Shown piece after piece: positions 7,641-15,282 of a DNA stretch of 32,889 nucleotides. The DNA comes from Candidatus Accumulibacter iunctus. GTDB lineage: Bacteria > Pseudomonadota > Gammaproteobacteria > Burkholderiales > Rhodocyclaceae. The DNA lies in contig DDUX01000020.1 in NCBI GenBank assembly GCA_002345025.1, forward strand, positions 33,993 to 66,881. The letters are read 5' to 3'. A program made the translations under genes and the position numbers. How positions within the stretch are numbered: the stretch's first letter is position 1; every line of letters begins with the position of its first letter. The notes beneath the pieces are model-generated. The model had not been told where the DNA came from. It ran no database searches and saw only the letters and a list, made by a program, of their open reading frames with translations.

Positions 7641-8534
7641 ATGATGGCCATCCAGTGGTACCCCGGGCACATGACTGCCGCGCGCAAGAAGGCGGCCGAG
7701 GCGATGGCATCCACCGATGTGGTCATCGAGGTGGTAGACGCCCGCCTGCCCGAAGCGAGCACCAACCCGATGGTTCGCGAACTGCGCCTGCACCGGCAGC
7801 GGCCGTGTCTCAAGGTGCTCAACAAGGCCGACCTCGCTGATCCCGAGGTGACGCAGTCCTGGCTCGCCTGGTACCGGCGGCAGGATGGGATGCGCGCGGT
7901 GGCTCTGTCGTGCCGCAAGCCCGGCGAGGCGGCGCGGCTGCCGGGGCTCTGTCGGGCGCTGGCGCCGCACCGCGGCGACAACACCAAGCCGTTGCGGATG
8001 ATGATCATGGGCATTCCGAACGTCGGCAAGTCGACGCTGATGAATGTCCTGCTCCGCCGCAAGCTGGCGAAGGTGGGCGACGAGCCGGCAGTGACGCGCG
8101 CCCAGCAGACCTCGCAGCTCGACATAGCGAACTGGCTGACCGACACCCCCGGACTGCTCTGGCCGAAGATCGAGCACGCGAGCGATGGCCTGATGCTGGC
8201 GGCGAGCAACGCCGTCGGTCGCAACGCGATGATCGACGAGGAAGTGGCGCAGTTCCTCGCCGGCCTGCTGCTCGTCCGCTACCCGCAGGCGTTGGCCAGA
8301 CGCTACGCATTCGCTGCCGATTCGCTGCCGGCACTCGACGGCGTTGCCGTCATCGAGGCGATCGCCCGAAGGCGCGGCCTCCTCCTGCGTGGCGGCTTGG
8401 TCGATCGCGAGAAGGCGTCGCGCGTCCTGCTGCAGGACTATCGCGACGGCCTGCTCGGTCGCGTCAGCCTCGAGACCCCGAACACTCGCACTGCCATGCT
8501 GCAGGATGGCGAGTCGCCAGCAGATCCGGACTGA
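7641..8534 (+). CDS. ylqF: Ribosome biogenesis GTPase RbgA/YlqF
   Basis: This is a circularly permuted GTPase that acts late in 50S subunit assembly. It is 297 aa with the permuted order of motifs: the G4 motif NKAD at about residue 61 precedes the G1 P-loop GIPNVGKST at about 124, followed by the G2 region (TRAQQTSQ) and G3-like DTPGLLWPK. The N-terminal AIQWYPGHMTAARKK is the hallmark of the family. Two adjacent ATG codons (7641, 7644) are both possible starts. The acyltransferase gene follows after 14 bases on the same strand, so the two are probably co-transcribed. A GATAAT at 7607-7612 may be the -10 element, but no good -35 was seen. Confidence 0.93.
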   Translation: MMAIQWYPGHMTAARKKAAEAMASTDVVIEVVDARLPEASTNPMVRELRLHRQRPCLKVLNKADLADPEVTQSWLAWYRRQDGMRAVALSCRKPGEAARLPGLCRALAPHRGDNTKPLRMMIMGIPNVGKSTLMNVLLRRKLAKVGDEPAVTRAQQTSQLDIANWLTDTPGLLWPKIEHASDGLMLAASNAVGRNAMIDEEVAQFLAGLLLVRYPQALARRYAFAADSLPALDGVAVIEAIARRRGLLLRGGLVDREKASRVLLQDYRDGLLGRVSLETPNTRTAMLQDGESPADPD

Positions 8535-8548
8535 ACGCCCGCCGCAGG

Positions 8549-9442
8549 ATGCTCCACTTTCTCCCGCCACCGCTGCTCGGCATTCTGGCCAGCGCCCTGC
8601 TTGGTCTCAACAGCCTTTTCTGGGTCCCGGTCCTGCTCGTCCTGGCGCTGCTCAAGCTCCTGCTGCCACATCCTGCCGTCCGTCTGCGTCTCGATCCACT
8701 GCTGGTGCGCGTCGCCGAAGCGTGGATCGCCTGCAACAGCGGCTGGATGGCTCTGACCCAGAGGACCACTTGGGACGTGCAGGGAATCGATGGCCTGCAG
8801 CGGCGTGGCTGGTACCTGGTCAATTGCAACCATCAGACCTGGGCCGACATTCTCGTCCTGCAGCACCTGCTGACCGGGGGCATCCCGTTGCTCAAGTTCT
8901 TTCTCAAGCAGCAACTGATCTGGGTGCCGGTCATGGGGCTGGCGTGGTGGGCGCTCGATTTTCCGTTCATGCGCCGGCACAGCGAGGAGGTTCTGCGGGT
9001 GCAGCCGGAATTGCGCGCCAGGGATCAGGAAGTCACGCGCATCGCCTGCGAGAAGTTCTCCCTGATCCCGACAAGCGTGATGAACTTCTGTGAAGGCACC
9101 CGCTTCACCGCCGCCAAGCATAGAGAGCAGTGTTCACCGTATCGCCACCTGCTGAAACCCAAGGCCGGGGGGATTGCGCTCGCCCTGAACGTCATCGGCG
9201 AGAAGTTCTACGCCATTCTCGATGTCACCATCGTCTATCCCGATGGCGCGCCCGACTTCTGGCAGTTTCTCTGTGGCCGCATGCGGCGCGTGCGCGTGCG
9301 CGTGCAGACGTTGCCGGTGCCGCAGCATCTGGCAGAGGGCGATTACGCCGGCGATGCCGCCGTGCGCGAGGCCTTTCAACAGTGGTTGCAACAGGTCTGG
9401 CGCGAGAAGGATGCGCAGATCGCCCGCCTGCTCGATGCCTGA
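8549..9442 (+). CDS. PlsC-type 1-acyl-glycerol-3-phosphate acyltransferase family protein
   Basis: The 297-aa membrane-associated acyltransferase has a hydrophobic N-terminus (about residues 8-40), then the HX4D catalytic motif NHQTWAD with His95 and Asp100, and the EGTR substrate-binding motif near residue 182. The arrangement and length resemble E. coli YihG, an alternative lysophosphatidic acid acyltransferase, rather than the shorter PlsC. It probably acylates lysophospholipid at the inner membrane; acceptor and chain preference cannot be read from the sequence. ATG 8549 lies shortly after the rbgA stop, with no strong Shine-Dalgarno, which suggests translation coupled to rbgA. Confidence 0.82.
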   Translation: MLHFLPPPLLGILASALLGLNSLFWVPVLLVLALLKLLLPHPAVRLRLDPLLVRVAEAWIACNSGWMALTQRTTWDVQGIDGLQRRGWYLVNCNHQTWADILVLQHLLTGGIPLLKFFLKQQLIWVPVMGLAWWALDFPFMRRHSEEVLRVQPELRARDQEVTRIACEKFSLIPTSVMNFCEGTRFTAAKHREQCSPYRHLLKPKAGGIALALNVIGEKFYAILDVTIVYPDGAPDFWQFLCGRMRRVRVRVQTLPVPQHLAEGDYAGDAAVREAFQQWLQQVWREKDAQIARLLDA

Positions 9443-9653
9443 GCGCCGGTGAGACGATCTTTGCGAGTCGCCGGAGATGCCTGGCGCGGATCGGCGGTGC
9501 AGCCGCTTCACACGCCAGCGCTGCGTTGCGCCAGCGGGCCGGGTCGGCGCTTGTCGGCGCGGCATCGTCTGCGCAAATGGCTGCCGCTGCGGTATCATCC
9601 GCCGTTTTCCGGAGTGGCGTCGGCCCTTGCCAACGGCGCCGCTGCAGGCTGAT

Positions 9654-12329
9654 ATGGCTTTTCCCCTGTTGCTTCGCAGCAAACTGCAGCGTCCCCGGGT
9701 CGTCGCCGACTTCGTGGCGCGGGACGACGTGCAGTGCCGACTCGAGGCGGCCGGCACGGTGCCGTTGACGGTGGTTGCCGCCCCGCTCGGTTACGGCAAG
9801 ACATCGCTCGTTGCGCACTGGCTCGAAGGCCGCGCCGGCCTCGCCGCCTGGCTGTCGCTCGACGCCGACGACAACGAGCCGCATGCCTTCATGCGCTATC
9901 TCGTCGCCGCCGTGCGCAGCGCGTTGCCCGAGTCCTGCAGCGAGACCTTCGCCTGTCTCGGCGCGGAAGCTCTGCCGCCGCTGGCCGGTGTCGCTGCCAT
10001 CCTCGACAACGAACTCGGCGATCTCGCCGAGTCGCTCGTACTGGTGCTCGACGATCTTCAGTTCATCGACAACCGCGACACCTGCGCACTGCTCGACCGT
10101 CTGCTGCTGCGGCCCCCACACCATCTGCATCTGGTGCTCATCAGTCGCAGCGATCCGCCGTTGTCGCTCGGAGCGCTGCGTGTGCGCGGGGCGCTGAACG
10201 AGATCGGCTTGCGTGACCTGCACTTCAGCCGGGAACAGGCGGCGCGGATCATCGAGCACGGCGGCGGCAGCGAGATCGCCACCGCCACCGTCGCGCGGCT
10301 GTACGAGCGCAGCGGTGGCTGGCCGGTTGGCGTCCGCCTGGCGGCTCTGGCGCTGCAGCAACCGTGTCGCACGACCGACCCGGTGGCGGTCCTTGCCGGT
10401 AGCACGCCGATGGTCGGGCAATACTTCCTTGGCGAGATCCTTTCACGGCAGCCGCCGAAGGTACGCGCCGCACTGCTGCGGACAGCGCTCGCCGAGTGTT
10501 TCTGCGCGCCGCTCTGCGATGCGCTCGCCAGCGACGACGACACGGCCGGTGAGCGCCTGTCCGGGACGGGTTTCATCGATTTCGTCCGCAGTGGCAATGT
10601 TCTCGCCTGCCCGGTCGATGCGGCTGGCGAGTGGTATCGCTATCACCCTCTCTTGCGGGAGTTCCTGCAGAGCCAGCTCGACAGGCAGATGGGGCTGCCG
10701 GCGGTGCAGGAGCTGCACCGGCGAGCCGCCGCCTGGTTCGCCGATCACGACCGGTTGGAGGAAGCGATCAGCCATCAACTGGCCGGAGCAGGTGCGGCGG
10801 CGGCTGGACGCCTGCTGGCCCGCTACGGCAACACGCTGCTGCAGTGCCGGCACAGCGAGCGCCTGGCGCGCTGCCTGTGCCTCTTGCCGGCCGATGCCGT
10901 CGAGGCCGACCCCCAACTCCTGTCGCTGAAGGCGTGGCTGCTGCATCGGCAGGGTCGTCTCGTCGAGATGGCCGCGGTACTCGATCGCATCGAGGTGCTG
11001 CTCGAACGTTGCGGCGCCGATCAGCCACTGGCGGGGCTGGTGCAGGGAAGCCTGCTGGCACTGCGCAGCGCGCAGGACTACCTCGACGGCAGCGCCGAGG
11101 GAGCGGCACGTTGTGCCGAGCAGGCGCTCGCCTGCCTGCCCGCCGAGTGCATCGATGAACGTGTGCTCGCGCAGACGGTCATCGCCGCGGCGCGCCAGAT
11201 GGCGGGCGACCTCGCCGGCGCGCGCCAGAGCATCGACGAGTCGCTGGCGCAGGCCCGGGGGCCGATCGATCGCTGCCAGCTACCGCTGCTGGCAGCGCGC
11301 TGCTTCATCGACTGGATGGCGGCCGACCTGTCGGCGCTGAACTGGGTGGCGAACCAGGACCAGCGGGTTGGCGGAGCGCCATGGGGCGGCGATGGCGGCG
11401 GCTTGCGAGCGTATTTCCTCGGACTCGTGCAGTACCAGCGCAACGAGCTGGCGCTTGCCGAGCAGACGCTGCTGGCGGCGCCGGCGACTGCAACGCTGGG
11501 CTACCGTACGGAGTTCTCGTTTCTCCTCGCGGCCGTGTATCAGGCGCTTGGTCAGGCCGGCCGGGCGACCGGCATCGTCGATGCGGTCTGCCAGCACCTG
11601 CAGCAGCAGGATGACCTGCCGGCCCTGTTCCGGGCGTATGCGTTTCGCGCCGAGCTTGCACTGCGGCAGGGGCAGCTGGCACTGGCAAGCGACTGGGCGA
11701 GCGGCTTCGATCCCGGACCGGTGCATTTTGCCTACCATTTTTCGAGTGCGCCGCATCTCACCCTGGCCAAGGTGTGGATCGCCGAGGGCAGCAGCGAAAG
11801 CCGCGAGCAGGCAGCGCGCCTGCTGCAGTTGCTCGAGGGAGAACTGGCGGCGCGCCACAACATGCGCTTCCTGATCGAGGTGCTGGCGCTGCAGGCTCTG
11901 CTGCAGCACGGCCTCGGCAACGAGGCTGCGGCTACCGATCTGCTGGGTCGGGCGATCGCCTTGGCGCAGCCGGGTGGTTTCGTTCGCCTCTTCGTCGATC
12001 TCGGCCAGCAACTTCTGCCGCCGCTGAAGCAGCTCAAGCTCGACACCAGCGATTCGCGCTATCTGGGGCAGATTCTGGTGGCGTTCAACGACGACTGGCT
12101 GGCGTGCAGCGGACGCCAGGAACCGCGGGCCGACCTGACGCGCCGCGAGCTGAAGATTCTCAAGCTGCTCGCCGTCCGCCTGAGCAACGTCGAGATCTCC
12201 GAAGAGCTGTGCATCTCGCGGGCGACGGTCAAGCGACATACGCAGAACATCTACCGCAAGCTGCGCGCGTCGAATCGCCGCGAGGCAGTGGTTCGCGCAA
12301 GAACCCTGAACATCCTCCTCGACGCCTGA
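9654..12329 (+). CDS. MalT-like LuxR-family transcriptional regulator (STAND ATPase)
   Basis: The protein is 891 aa. It has an N-terminal P-loop NTPase with Walker A APLGYGKTSL (Lys at about 49) and Walker B LVLVLDDLQFID, the SGGWPVGVRLAALAL segment typical of MalT/AlkS regulators, a long helical-repeat middle region, and a C-terminal LuxR helix-turn-helix (about residues 828-891) with LTRRELKILKLLA and EISEELCISRATVKRHTQNIYRKL. Such proteins are ligand-triggered, ATP-dependent activators. ATG 9654 gives MAFPLLLRSKLQRPR, the expected N-terminus. An in-frame upstream extension lacks family similarity. No obvious target operon lies next to it, so ligand and regulon are unknown. Confidence 0.88.
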   Translation: MAFPLLLRSKLQRPRVVADFVARDDVQCRLEAAGTVPLTVVAAPLGYGKTSLVAHWLEGRAGLAAWLSLDADDNEPHAFMRYLVAAVRSALPESCSETFACLGAEALPPLAGVAAILDNELGDLAESLVLVLDDLQFIDNRDTCALLDRLLLRPPHHLHLVLISRSDPPLSLGALRVRGALNEIGLRDLHFSREQAARIIEHGGGSEIATATVARLYERSGGWPVGVRLAALALQQPCRTTDPVAVLAGSTPMVGQYFLGEILSRQPPKVRAALLRTALAECFCAPLCDALASDDDTAGERLSGTGFIDFVRSGNVLACPVDAAGEWYRYHPLLREFLQSQLDRQMGLPAVQELHRRAAAWFADHDRLEEAISHQLAGAGAAAAGRLLARYGNTLLQCRHSERLARCLCLLPADAVEADPQLLSLKAWLLHRQGRLVEMAAVLDRIEVLLERCGADQPLAGLVQGSLLALRSAQDYLDGSAEGAARCAEQALACLPAECIDERVLAQTVIAAARQMAGDLAGARQSIDESLAQARGPIDRCQLPLLAARCFIDWMAADLSALNWVANQDQRVGGAPWGGDGGGLRAYFLGLVQYQRNELALAEQTLLAAPATATLGYRTEFSFLLAAVYQALGQAGRATGIVDAVCQHLQQQDDLPALFRAYAFRAELALRQGQLALASDWASGFDPGPVHFAYHFSSAPHLTLAKVWIAEGSSESREQAARLLQLLEGELAARHNMRFLIEVLALQALLQHGLGNEAAATDLLGRAIALAQPGGFVRLFVDLGQQLLPPLKQLKLDTSDSRYLGQILVAFNDDWLACSGRQEPRADLTRRELKILKLLAVRLSNVEISEELCISRATVKRHTQNIYRKLRASNRREAVVRARTLNILLDA

Positions 12330-12370
12330 CGCGGGGTCAATGCGAAAGTCGCGTCAGCGACTCGAGAATC

Positions 12371-12398
12371 GCCCTTTTCCCGTGCGCTGGAGAAGGGC
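12371..12398. repeat. REP-like hairpin downstream of the LuxR gene
   Basis: GCCCTTTTCC (12371-12380) pairs with GGAGAAGGGC (12389-12398) through one G-T wobble, leaving an 8-nt loop. It is followed by CGGGGATGAGGG, a combination common in interspersed palindromic repeats of proteobacteria. It starts about 40 bases after the upstream stop and lacks a T-run. A role in message 3'-end stability or a dispersed repeat origin are both possible. Confidence 0.5.
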
Positions 12399-12580
12399 CG
12401 GGGATGAGGGAAACGGTCGTGGCTTTCATGATCGGGGGTGTCGCGACAGTCATGGCCGTCAGCGGCGCGACCCCGGGCGGCCGTCGCCCGACCGTCTGGC
12501 GAATCGATCCGCCGGCTGCGCGGCTGTTCAGCGGTTGCCCAGGGAGCATGTCAGATCGAGTTTCGTTGACCCTGGTCATA

Positions 12581-12620
12581 AAATGGCCCAATCAACAAAA
12601 AATGGCCCATTTCATGGCCC
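12581..12620 (+). repeat. Three ATGGCCC direct repeats upstream of parA
   Basis: AAATGGCCCA occurs at 12581-12590 and again at 12600-12609, and the ATGGCCC core occurs a third time at 12614-12620. The cores are spaced 19 and then 12 bases apart. The patch is AT-richer than its surroundings and ends 20 bases before the candidate parA promoter. Short direct repeats upstream of parA are the usual form of operator or centromere sites bound by ribbon-helix-helix partner proteins, so this is a candidate site for the product of the downstream gene. Confidence 0.5.
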
Positions 12621-12639
12621 TTCCCGAGCCCTCGCCGCC

Positions 12640-12667
12640 TTGCCGCTTTCCGGCGAACTGGCATAAT
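12640..12667 (+). promoter_or_regulatory. Candidate promoter of the parA operon
   Basis: TTGCCG (12640-12645) and CATAAT (12662-12667) are separated by 16 bp. A start near 12674 would leave a leader of about 43 nt before the parA ATG. The three ATGGCCC repeats lie immediately upstream, a position suited to regulation by the operon's own DNA-binding protein. Read by eye. Confidence 0.4.
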
Positions 12668-12716
12668 CAACGGTTATGCACAGGTTCATCGACACATCCA
12701 GAAGAAAGGCGGCTGC

Positions 12717-13382
12717 ATGCCATCGGCACCAGGGCGGGTAATTGCCATCGTCTCGCAGAAGGGGGGCGCGGGCAAGACGACGGTTGCCATGCAGCTCGCC
12801 GGCGGCTTCAGCGCCATCGGCTCGTCGGTTCTCGTGGCCGACCTCGATCCACAGGAGAGCGCGTTCCGCTGGGCCGAGTCGGTGTCGCTGATCGATGCGG
12901 ATCTGCAGCTCGACGTCCGCAAGATGTCGGGGCTGGAACTGATCAAGCATGTCGCCGAGTTGCAGCAGGAGGCGGACTACATCGTTCTGGACACGCCACC
13001 GTCGATCTACCACCCGTCGACTCTGGCGGCGCTGGCCGTGGCGCACCTGGCGGTCATCCCGGCGGTACCGAGCCCGACCGACCTCTGGTCCACGTTGGCC
13101 GTCGAACGTCTGATCCTGAACCGCATGGAGCAGAGTCATCGCCTGCACGGCTGCATTCTGCCGAATCGCGTGCAGAACACGGCGCTGGCCAGCGATGTGC
13201 TCGAACTGTTGCACGAATTCACCCTGCCAATCCTCGATGCGATGCTCTGCCAACGCAACGCTTACGCGCAGAGCGCGGTCATCGGTGCCTCCGTCTTCCA
13301 GCTCGGGTCGGGTGCCGATGCAGCGCAAAAGGAAGTTCGCAAACTGGTTTCCGCCGTTCTTCACCAACTGGGAGCACATTGA
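12717..13382 (+). CDS. ParA-family ATPase (orphan, McdA/PpfA-like size)
   Basis: The 221-aa protein has the deviant Walker A motif KGGAGKTT at residues 15-22 with both signature lysines (Lys15, Lys20), the switch I-like DLDPQESAFRWAE, and Walker B YIVLDTPPS with Asp92. It lacks the N-terminal HTH of plasmid P1-type ParA and also the MinD membrane-targeting helix. This places it among the short ParA proteins that position plasmids or protein cargo on the nucleoid. Its stop overlaps the next start (TGATG), so the two proteins are translationally coupled and probably partners. The chromosomal parAB locus is normally elsewhere, next to gidA/gidB, which argues for another cargo here. Confidence 0.85.
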   Translation: MPSAPGRVIAIVSQKGGAGKTTVAMQLAGGFSAIGSSVLVADLDPQESAFRWAESVSLIDADLQLDVRKMSGLELIKHVAELQQEADYIVLDTPPSIYHPSTLAALAVAHLAVIPAVPSPTDLWSTLAVERLILNRMEQSHRLHGCILPNRVQNTALASDVLELLHEFTLPILDAMLCQRNAYAQSAVIGASVFQLGSGADAAQKEVRKLVSAVLHQLGAH

Positions 13383-14353
13383 TGACGACATCCTCGAATG
13401 GCAGCAGCGACAACAAGACCGCCCTGCGCGCCAGCCTGAAAAAGGAGGACGCGTCGCTCGCCGACCGTCTGCTGGCCACCGACGTGCCCTTGGTGCCGCC
13501 TGCCGCGGCGCCGGTCGTAGCGCCGGAGGCGGCTCCGGCCGCGCCCGCGGCGAACAGGCCGGCGGCCAAGGCTGCTGCCAAACCGACGGCAAAGGCGGTG
13601 ACCGCAGCGAAGGCAGCAAAGGAGACTGCCGCGAAGGAGAAGGTGGCGAAGGAGTCAGCCGCGAAGGAGAAAGCGGCGAAGGAGAAAGCGGCGAAGGAGA
13701 AAGCGGCGAAGGAGAAAGCGGCGAGGGAGAAAGCGGCGAAGCCTGCACCGAAATCCGAGCCGAAGGCGACAGGCAAGGTGGTCGCCGGCAAGGCGGCAGC
13801 GGCGAAGCCCGCGGCAGGCAGCAAGACGCCGACAGCCAGACCCGTCGCACCGGCGAAACCTGCCCGGGCAGCGAAGCCGACGGCGCCGGTCGCGACCGCC
13901 GTCGCGGCAGACGCGAAGGTGGCGAAGGAGGACAAGCCGGCAGCAGTGGCTGCGCAAAAGCCCGGCAAGACCAAGGGCGGCGTCGAGGCGGTCGTCAGTG
14001 CTGCCCGCGAACAGGTTGCCGGGCTCGAGGCGGCAGTCGCCGGGATCGACAGGGCCGCTCGGCAGGAGGTGGCGAAGAAGGCCGCGCAGGTCGAGGAAGT
14101 GGTGCAGGAGATCGAGAAGGTCGCCCGGGACAAGCGTGACAAGCTGGTGCGCTACTCGGTGGAACTGTTGAAGAGCGAAGAGGCCGCGATCGACGCGTTG
14201 CGCGCCGAGCTGGCACAGGCGGCTGGCTGGGCGGCGAGCAAGTCCGACATCCTGCGTGCCGGGGTGCGACTGTTCGCCGAGCAGAAGGTCGAGCAGATGA
14301 AGGAATTGCTGGCAACGCTGGCGGAAGTGTCGAAGGCGAAGAAGAAGGGCTGA
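13382..14353 (+). CDS. Lys/Ala-repeat protein with coiled coil and C-terminal ribbon-helix-helix-like domain
   Basis: This 323-aa protein is the probable ParA partner. In order it has a polar N-terminus (MTTSSNGSSDNKTALRAS), an Ala/Pro-rich linker, seven AKEKA-type pentads at about residues 84-118, more low-complexity Lys/Ala/Pro sequence resembling histone H1-like bacterial proteins to about residue 205, a heptad-like helical stretch (about 207-255), and a C-terminal segment. That segment fits a ribbon-helix-helix fold: a strand VRYSVELLKSE near 256, then a helix, then SKSDILRAGVRLFAEQ at 286-301. The basic repeats should bind nucleic acid or polyanions. AlgP (linked to polyphosphate granules) and PhaM (linked to PHB granules) have similar tails. 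The cargo is unknown. It ends in front of a strong terminator. Confidence 0.75.
   Translation: MTTSSNGSSDNKTALRASLKKEDASLADRLLATDVPLVPPAAAPVVAPEAAPAAPAANRPAAKAAAKPTAKAVTAAKAAKETAAKEKVAKESAAKEKAAKEKAAKEKAAKEKAAREKAAKPAPKSEPKATGKVVAGKAAAAKPAAGSKTPTARPVAPAKPARAAKPTAPVATAVAADAKVAKEDKPAAVAAQKPGKTKGGVEAVVSAAREQVAGLEAAVAGIDRAARQEVAKKAAQVEEVVQEIEKVARDKRDKLVRYSVELLKSEEAAIDALRAELAQAAGWAASKSDILRAGVRLFAEQKVEQMKELLATLAEVSKAKKKG
13631..13735 (+). repeat. 15-bp tandem repeat encoding AKEKA pentads
   Basis: Seven consecutive 15-bp units lie inside the Lys/Ala-repeat gene. The units at 13661, 13676, 13691 and 13706 are identical (GCGAAGGAGAAAGCG), the one at 13721 differs at one base, and the first two (13631, 13646) are more degenerate. 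Near-identity at nucleotide level points to recent expansion by slippage or unequal exchange. Unit changes keep the reading frame and alter the length of the basic tail. Confidence 0.9.
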
Positions 14354-14362
14354 TGCCGGCTG

Positions 14363-14394
14363 CGCCGCGAGGTCAGCGACACGCGGCGTTTTTT
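14363..14394 (+). terminator. Intrinsic terminator of the parA operon
   Basis: CGCCGCG (14363-14369) and CGCGGCG (14382-14388) form a perfect 7-bp GC stem with a 12-nt loop, followed directly by six Ts (14389-14394). It lies 10 bases after the stop of the Lys/Ala-repeat gene and closes the two-gene unit. Confidence 0.85.
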
Positions 14395-14551
14395 CGGCAG
14401 CAGATCGGGATGCAATCCGCGGCGGCGCGAGTGAAGGGAACCGTCGACTGGATGTGCGCCGGGGTGAGCGATTGGGCTGCGCGGCACGGACGCCGGGTGC
14501 CCGGAAAGCGATCGGCGCGGTGGGTTGTTGCTTGTTGAAGCTGTGGTCATT

Positions 14552-14565
14552 GAAGTTCTGTCCGG
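14552..14565 (+). promoter_or_regulatory. 14-bp element shared upstream of two DUF47 genes, copy 1
   Basis: GAAGTTCTGTCCGG occurs here, 66 bases before the first DUF47 start codon, and again at 16345-16358, 50 bases before the second. No other copy was noticed in the window. It does not match the PhoB box repeat (CTGTCAT). It may be a shared regulator site or a relic of the duplication that produced the paralogous genes. Confidence 0.4.
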
Positions 14566-14630
14566 CCGTCGGTCGGCGTCGTTTTTTTTGTGAGAGGGGC
14601 TCGTCAGAGCTGTTAACCAAGGGAGGTCGT

Positions 14631-15269
14631 ATGTTTAGTAGTTTGATGCCGCAACGCAAGGAATTCTTTGAGATGCTCGCTGCACACTCCGAGCAGGTGG
14701 TCGCCGGAGCCAACGCAACCTTGCGTCTGATCAATGGTCTGGGCGACGCGAAGACTGACCTGGAGGGTCTCGTCAAGGAAGTCAATGACCACGAGCAGGC
14801 CGGTGACCATATCAAGGCCAAAGTGATCGAGCGCCTGCATCAGTCGTTCACGACGCCGATCAACCGCGACCAGATTCACTCGCTGATCGACGACCTCGAC
14901 ATGACGCTGAACGTGCTGCAGAGCGTTGCCAACGCCGTCGGCATGTACAACATCAAGCAATCGACGGTCGAGGCGCGCGAGCTGGCTTCGCTCAGCGCCG
15001 ATGCCTGCATGCGCCTGAACCGGGCGGTCGCCGCGCTGGCCGACAAGACACGCAGTGGCGAGACGCTCAATCTCTGCAAGGAGGTCGAGGAGATCGAGTC
15101 GAAGGCCGACAAGGTGCAGCACAAGGCAATCTCCGCGCTCTTTCAGGAGGGCGCCAACGTCTGGCAGACGATGAAGCTGCGCGAGTTCTACTCGCTGCAG
15201 GAATCGGTCCTGGATTGCTGCCAGGAAGCGGCAAAGATGATCGAAGAGATCCTGATCGAGAACTCCTGA
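14631..15269 (+). CDS. DUF47 / PhoU-like Pit accessory protein (paralog 1)
   Basis: The 212-aa all-helical protein belongs to the DUF47 (TIGR00153, PhoU-like) family, which is typically encoded next to Pit transporters and is thought to modulate them. Evidence: the MPQRKEFFEMLAAHSEQVVAGA opening, the NDHEQAGDHIKAKVIERLHQSFTTPINRDQIHSLIDDLD core with its acidic metal-binding-type residues, and the second helical repeat EIESKADKVQHKAI. ATG 14631 has GGGAGG at 14621-14626. The pit gene follows after 13 bases on the same strand, so the pair forms an operon. It is clearly paralogous to the gene at 16408 and more distantly to the one at 19855. Confidence 0.9.
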   Translation: MFSSLMPQRKEFFEMLAAHSEQVVAGANATLRLINGLGDAKTDLEGLVKEVNDHEQAGDHIKAKVIERLHQSFTTPINRDQIHSLIDDLDMTLNVLQSVANAVGMYNIKQSTVEARELASLSADACMRLNRAVAALADKTRSGETLNLCKEVEEIESKADKVQHKAISALFQEGANVWQTMKLREFYSLQESVLDCCQEAAKMIEEILIENS

Positions 15270-15282
15270 GAGGTAGTGCGAA

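Larger units (their letters stand above)
12330..12716 (+). other. 387-bp non-coding region between the LuxR gene and parA
   Basis: No credible gene was found in this gap. It contains a REP-like hairpin (12371-12398), three ATGGCCC repeats (12583-12620) and a candidate promoter (12640-12667), each listed separately. The stretch from about 12400 to 12580 shows only one near match to the repeat (ATGGCCG at 12453-12459) and nothing else recognisable. Confidence 0.6.

Noticed and set aside
11774..13300. Upstream in-frame extension of the Lys/Ala-repeat gene through luxR and parA
   Set aside because: It overlaps two well-supported genes in another frame and crosses the promoter region; ATG 13382, overlapping the parA stop, is the natural start.
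13661..13735. CRISPR-like regular repeat
   Set aside because: The 15-bp units are contiguous with no spacers and lie in frame inside a gene, so they are coding tandem repeats.
14552..14580. PhoB box upstream of the DUF47-Pit genes
   Set aside because: Looked for two CTGTCAT-like heptads 11 bases apart; only a single CTGTCCG was found, so no PhoB site is claimed.
14566..14589. Second terminator before the first DUF47 gene (T8 run at 14582-14589)
   Set aside because: The bases before the T-run (CCGGCCGTCGGTCGGCGTCG) form only a short imperfect stem, and a terminator here would sit just upstream of the gene's own ribosome site.
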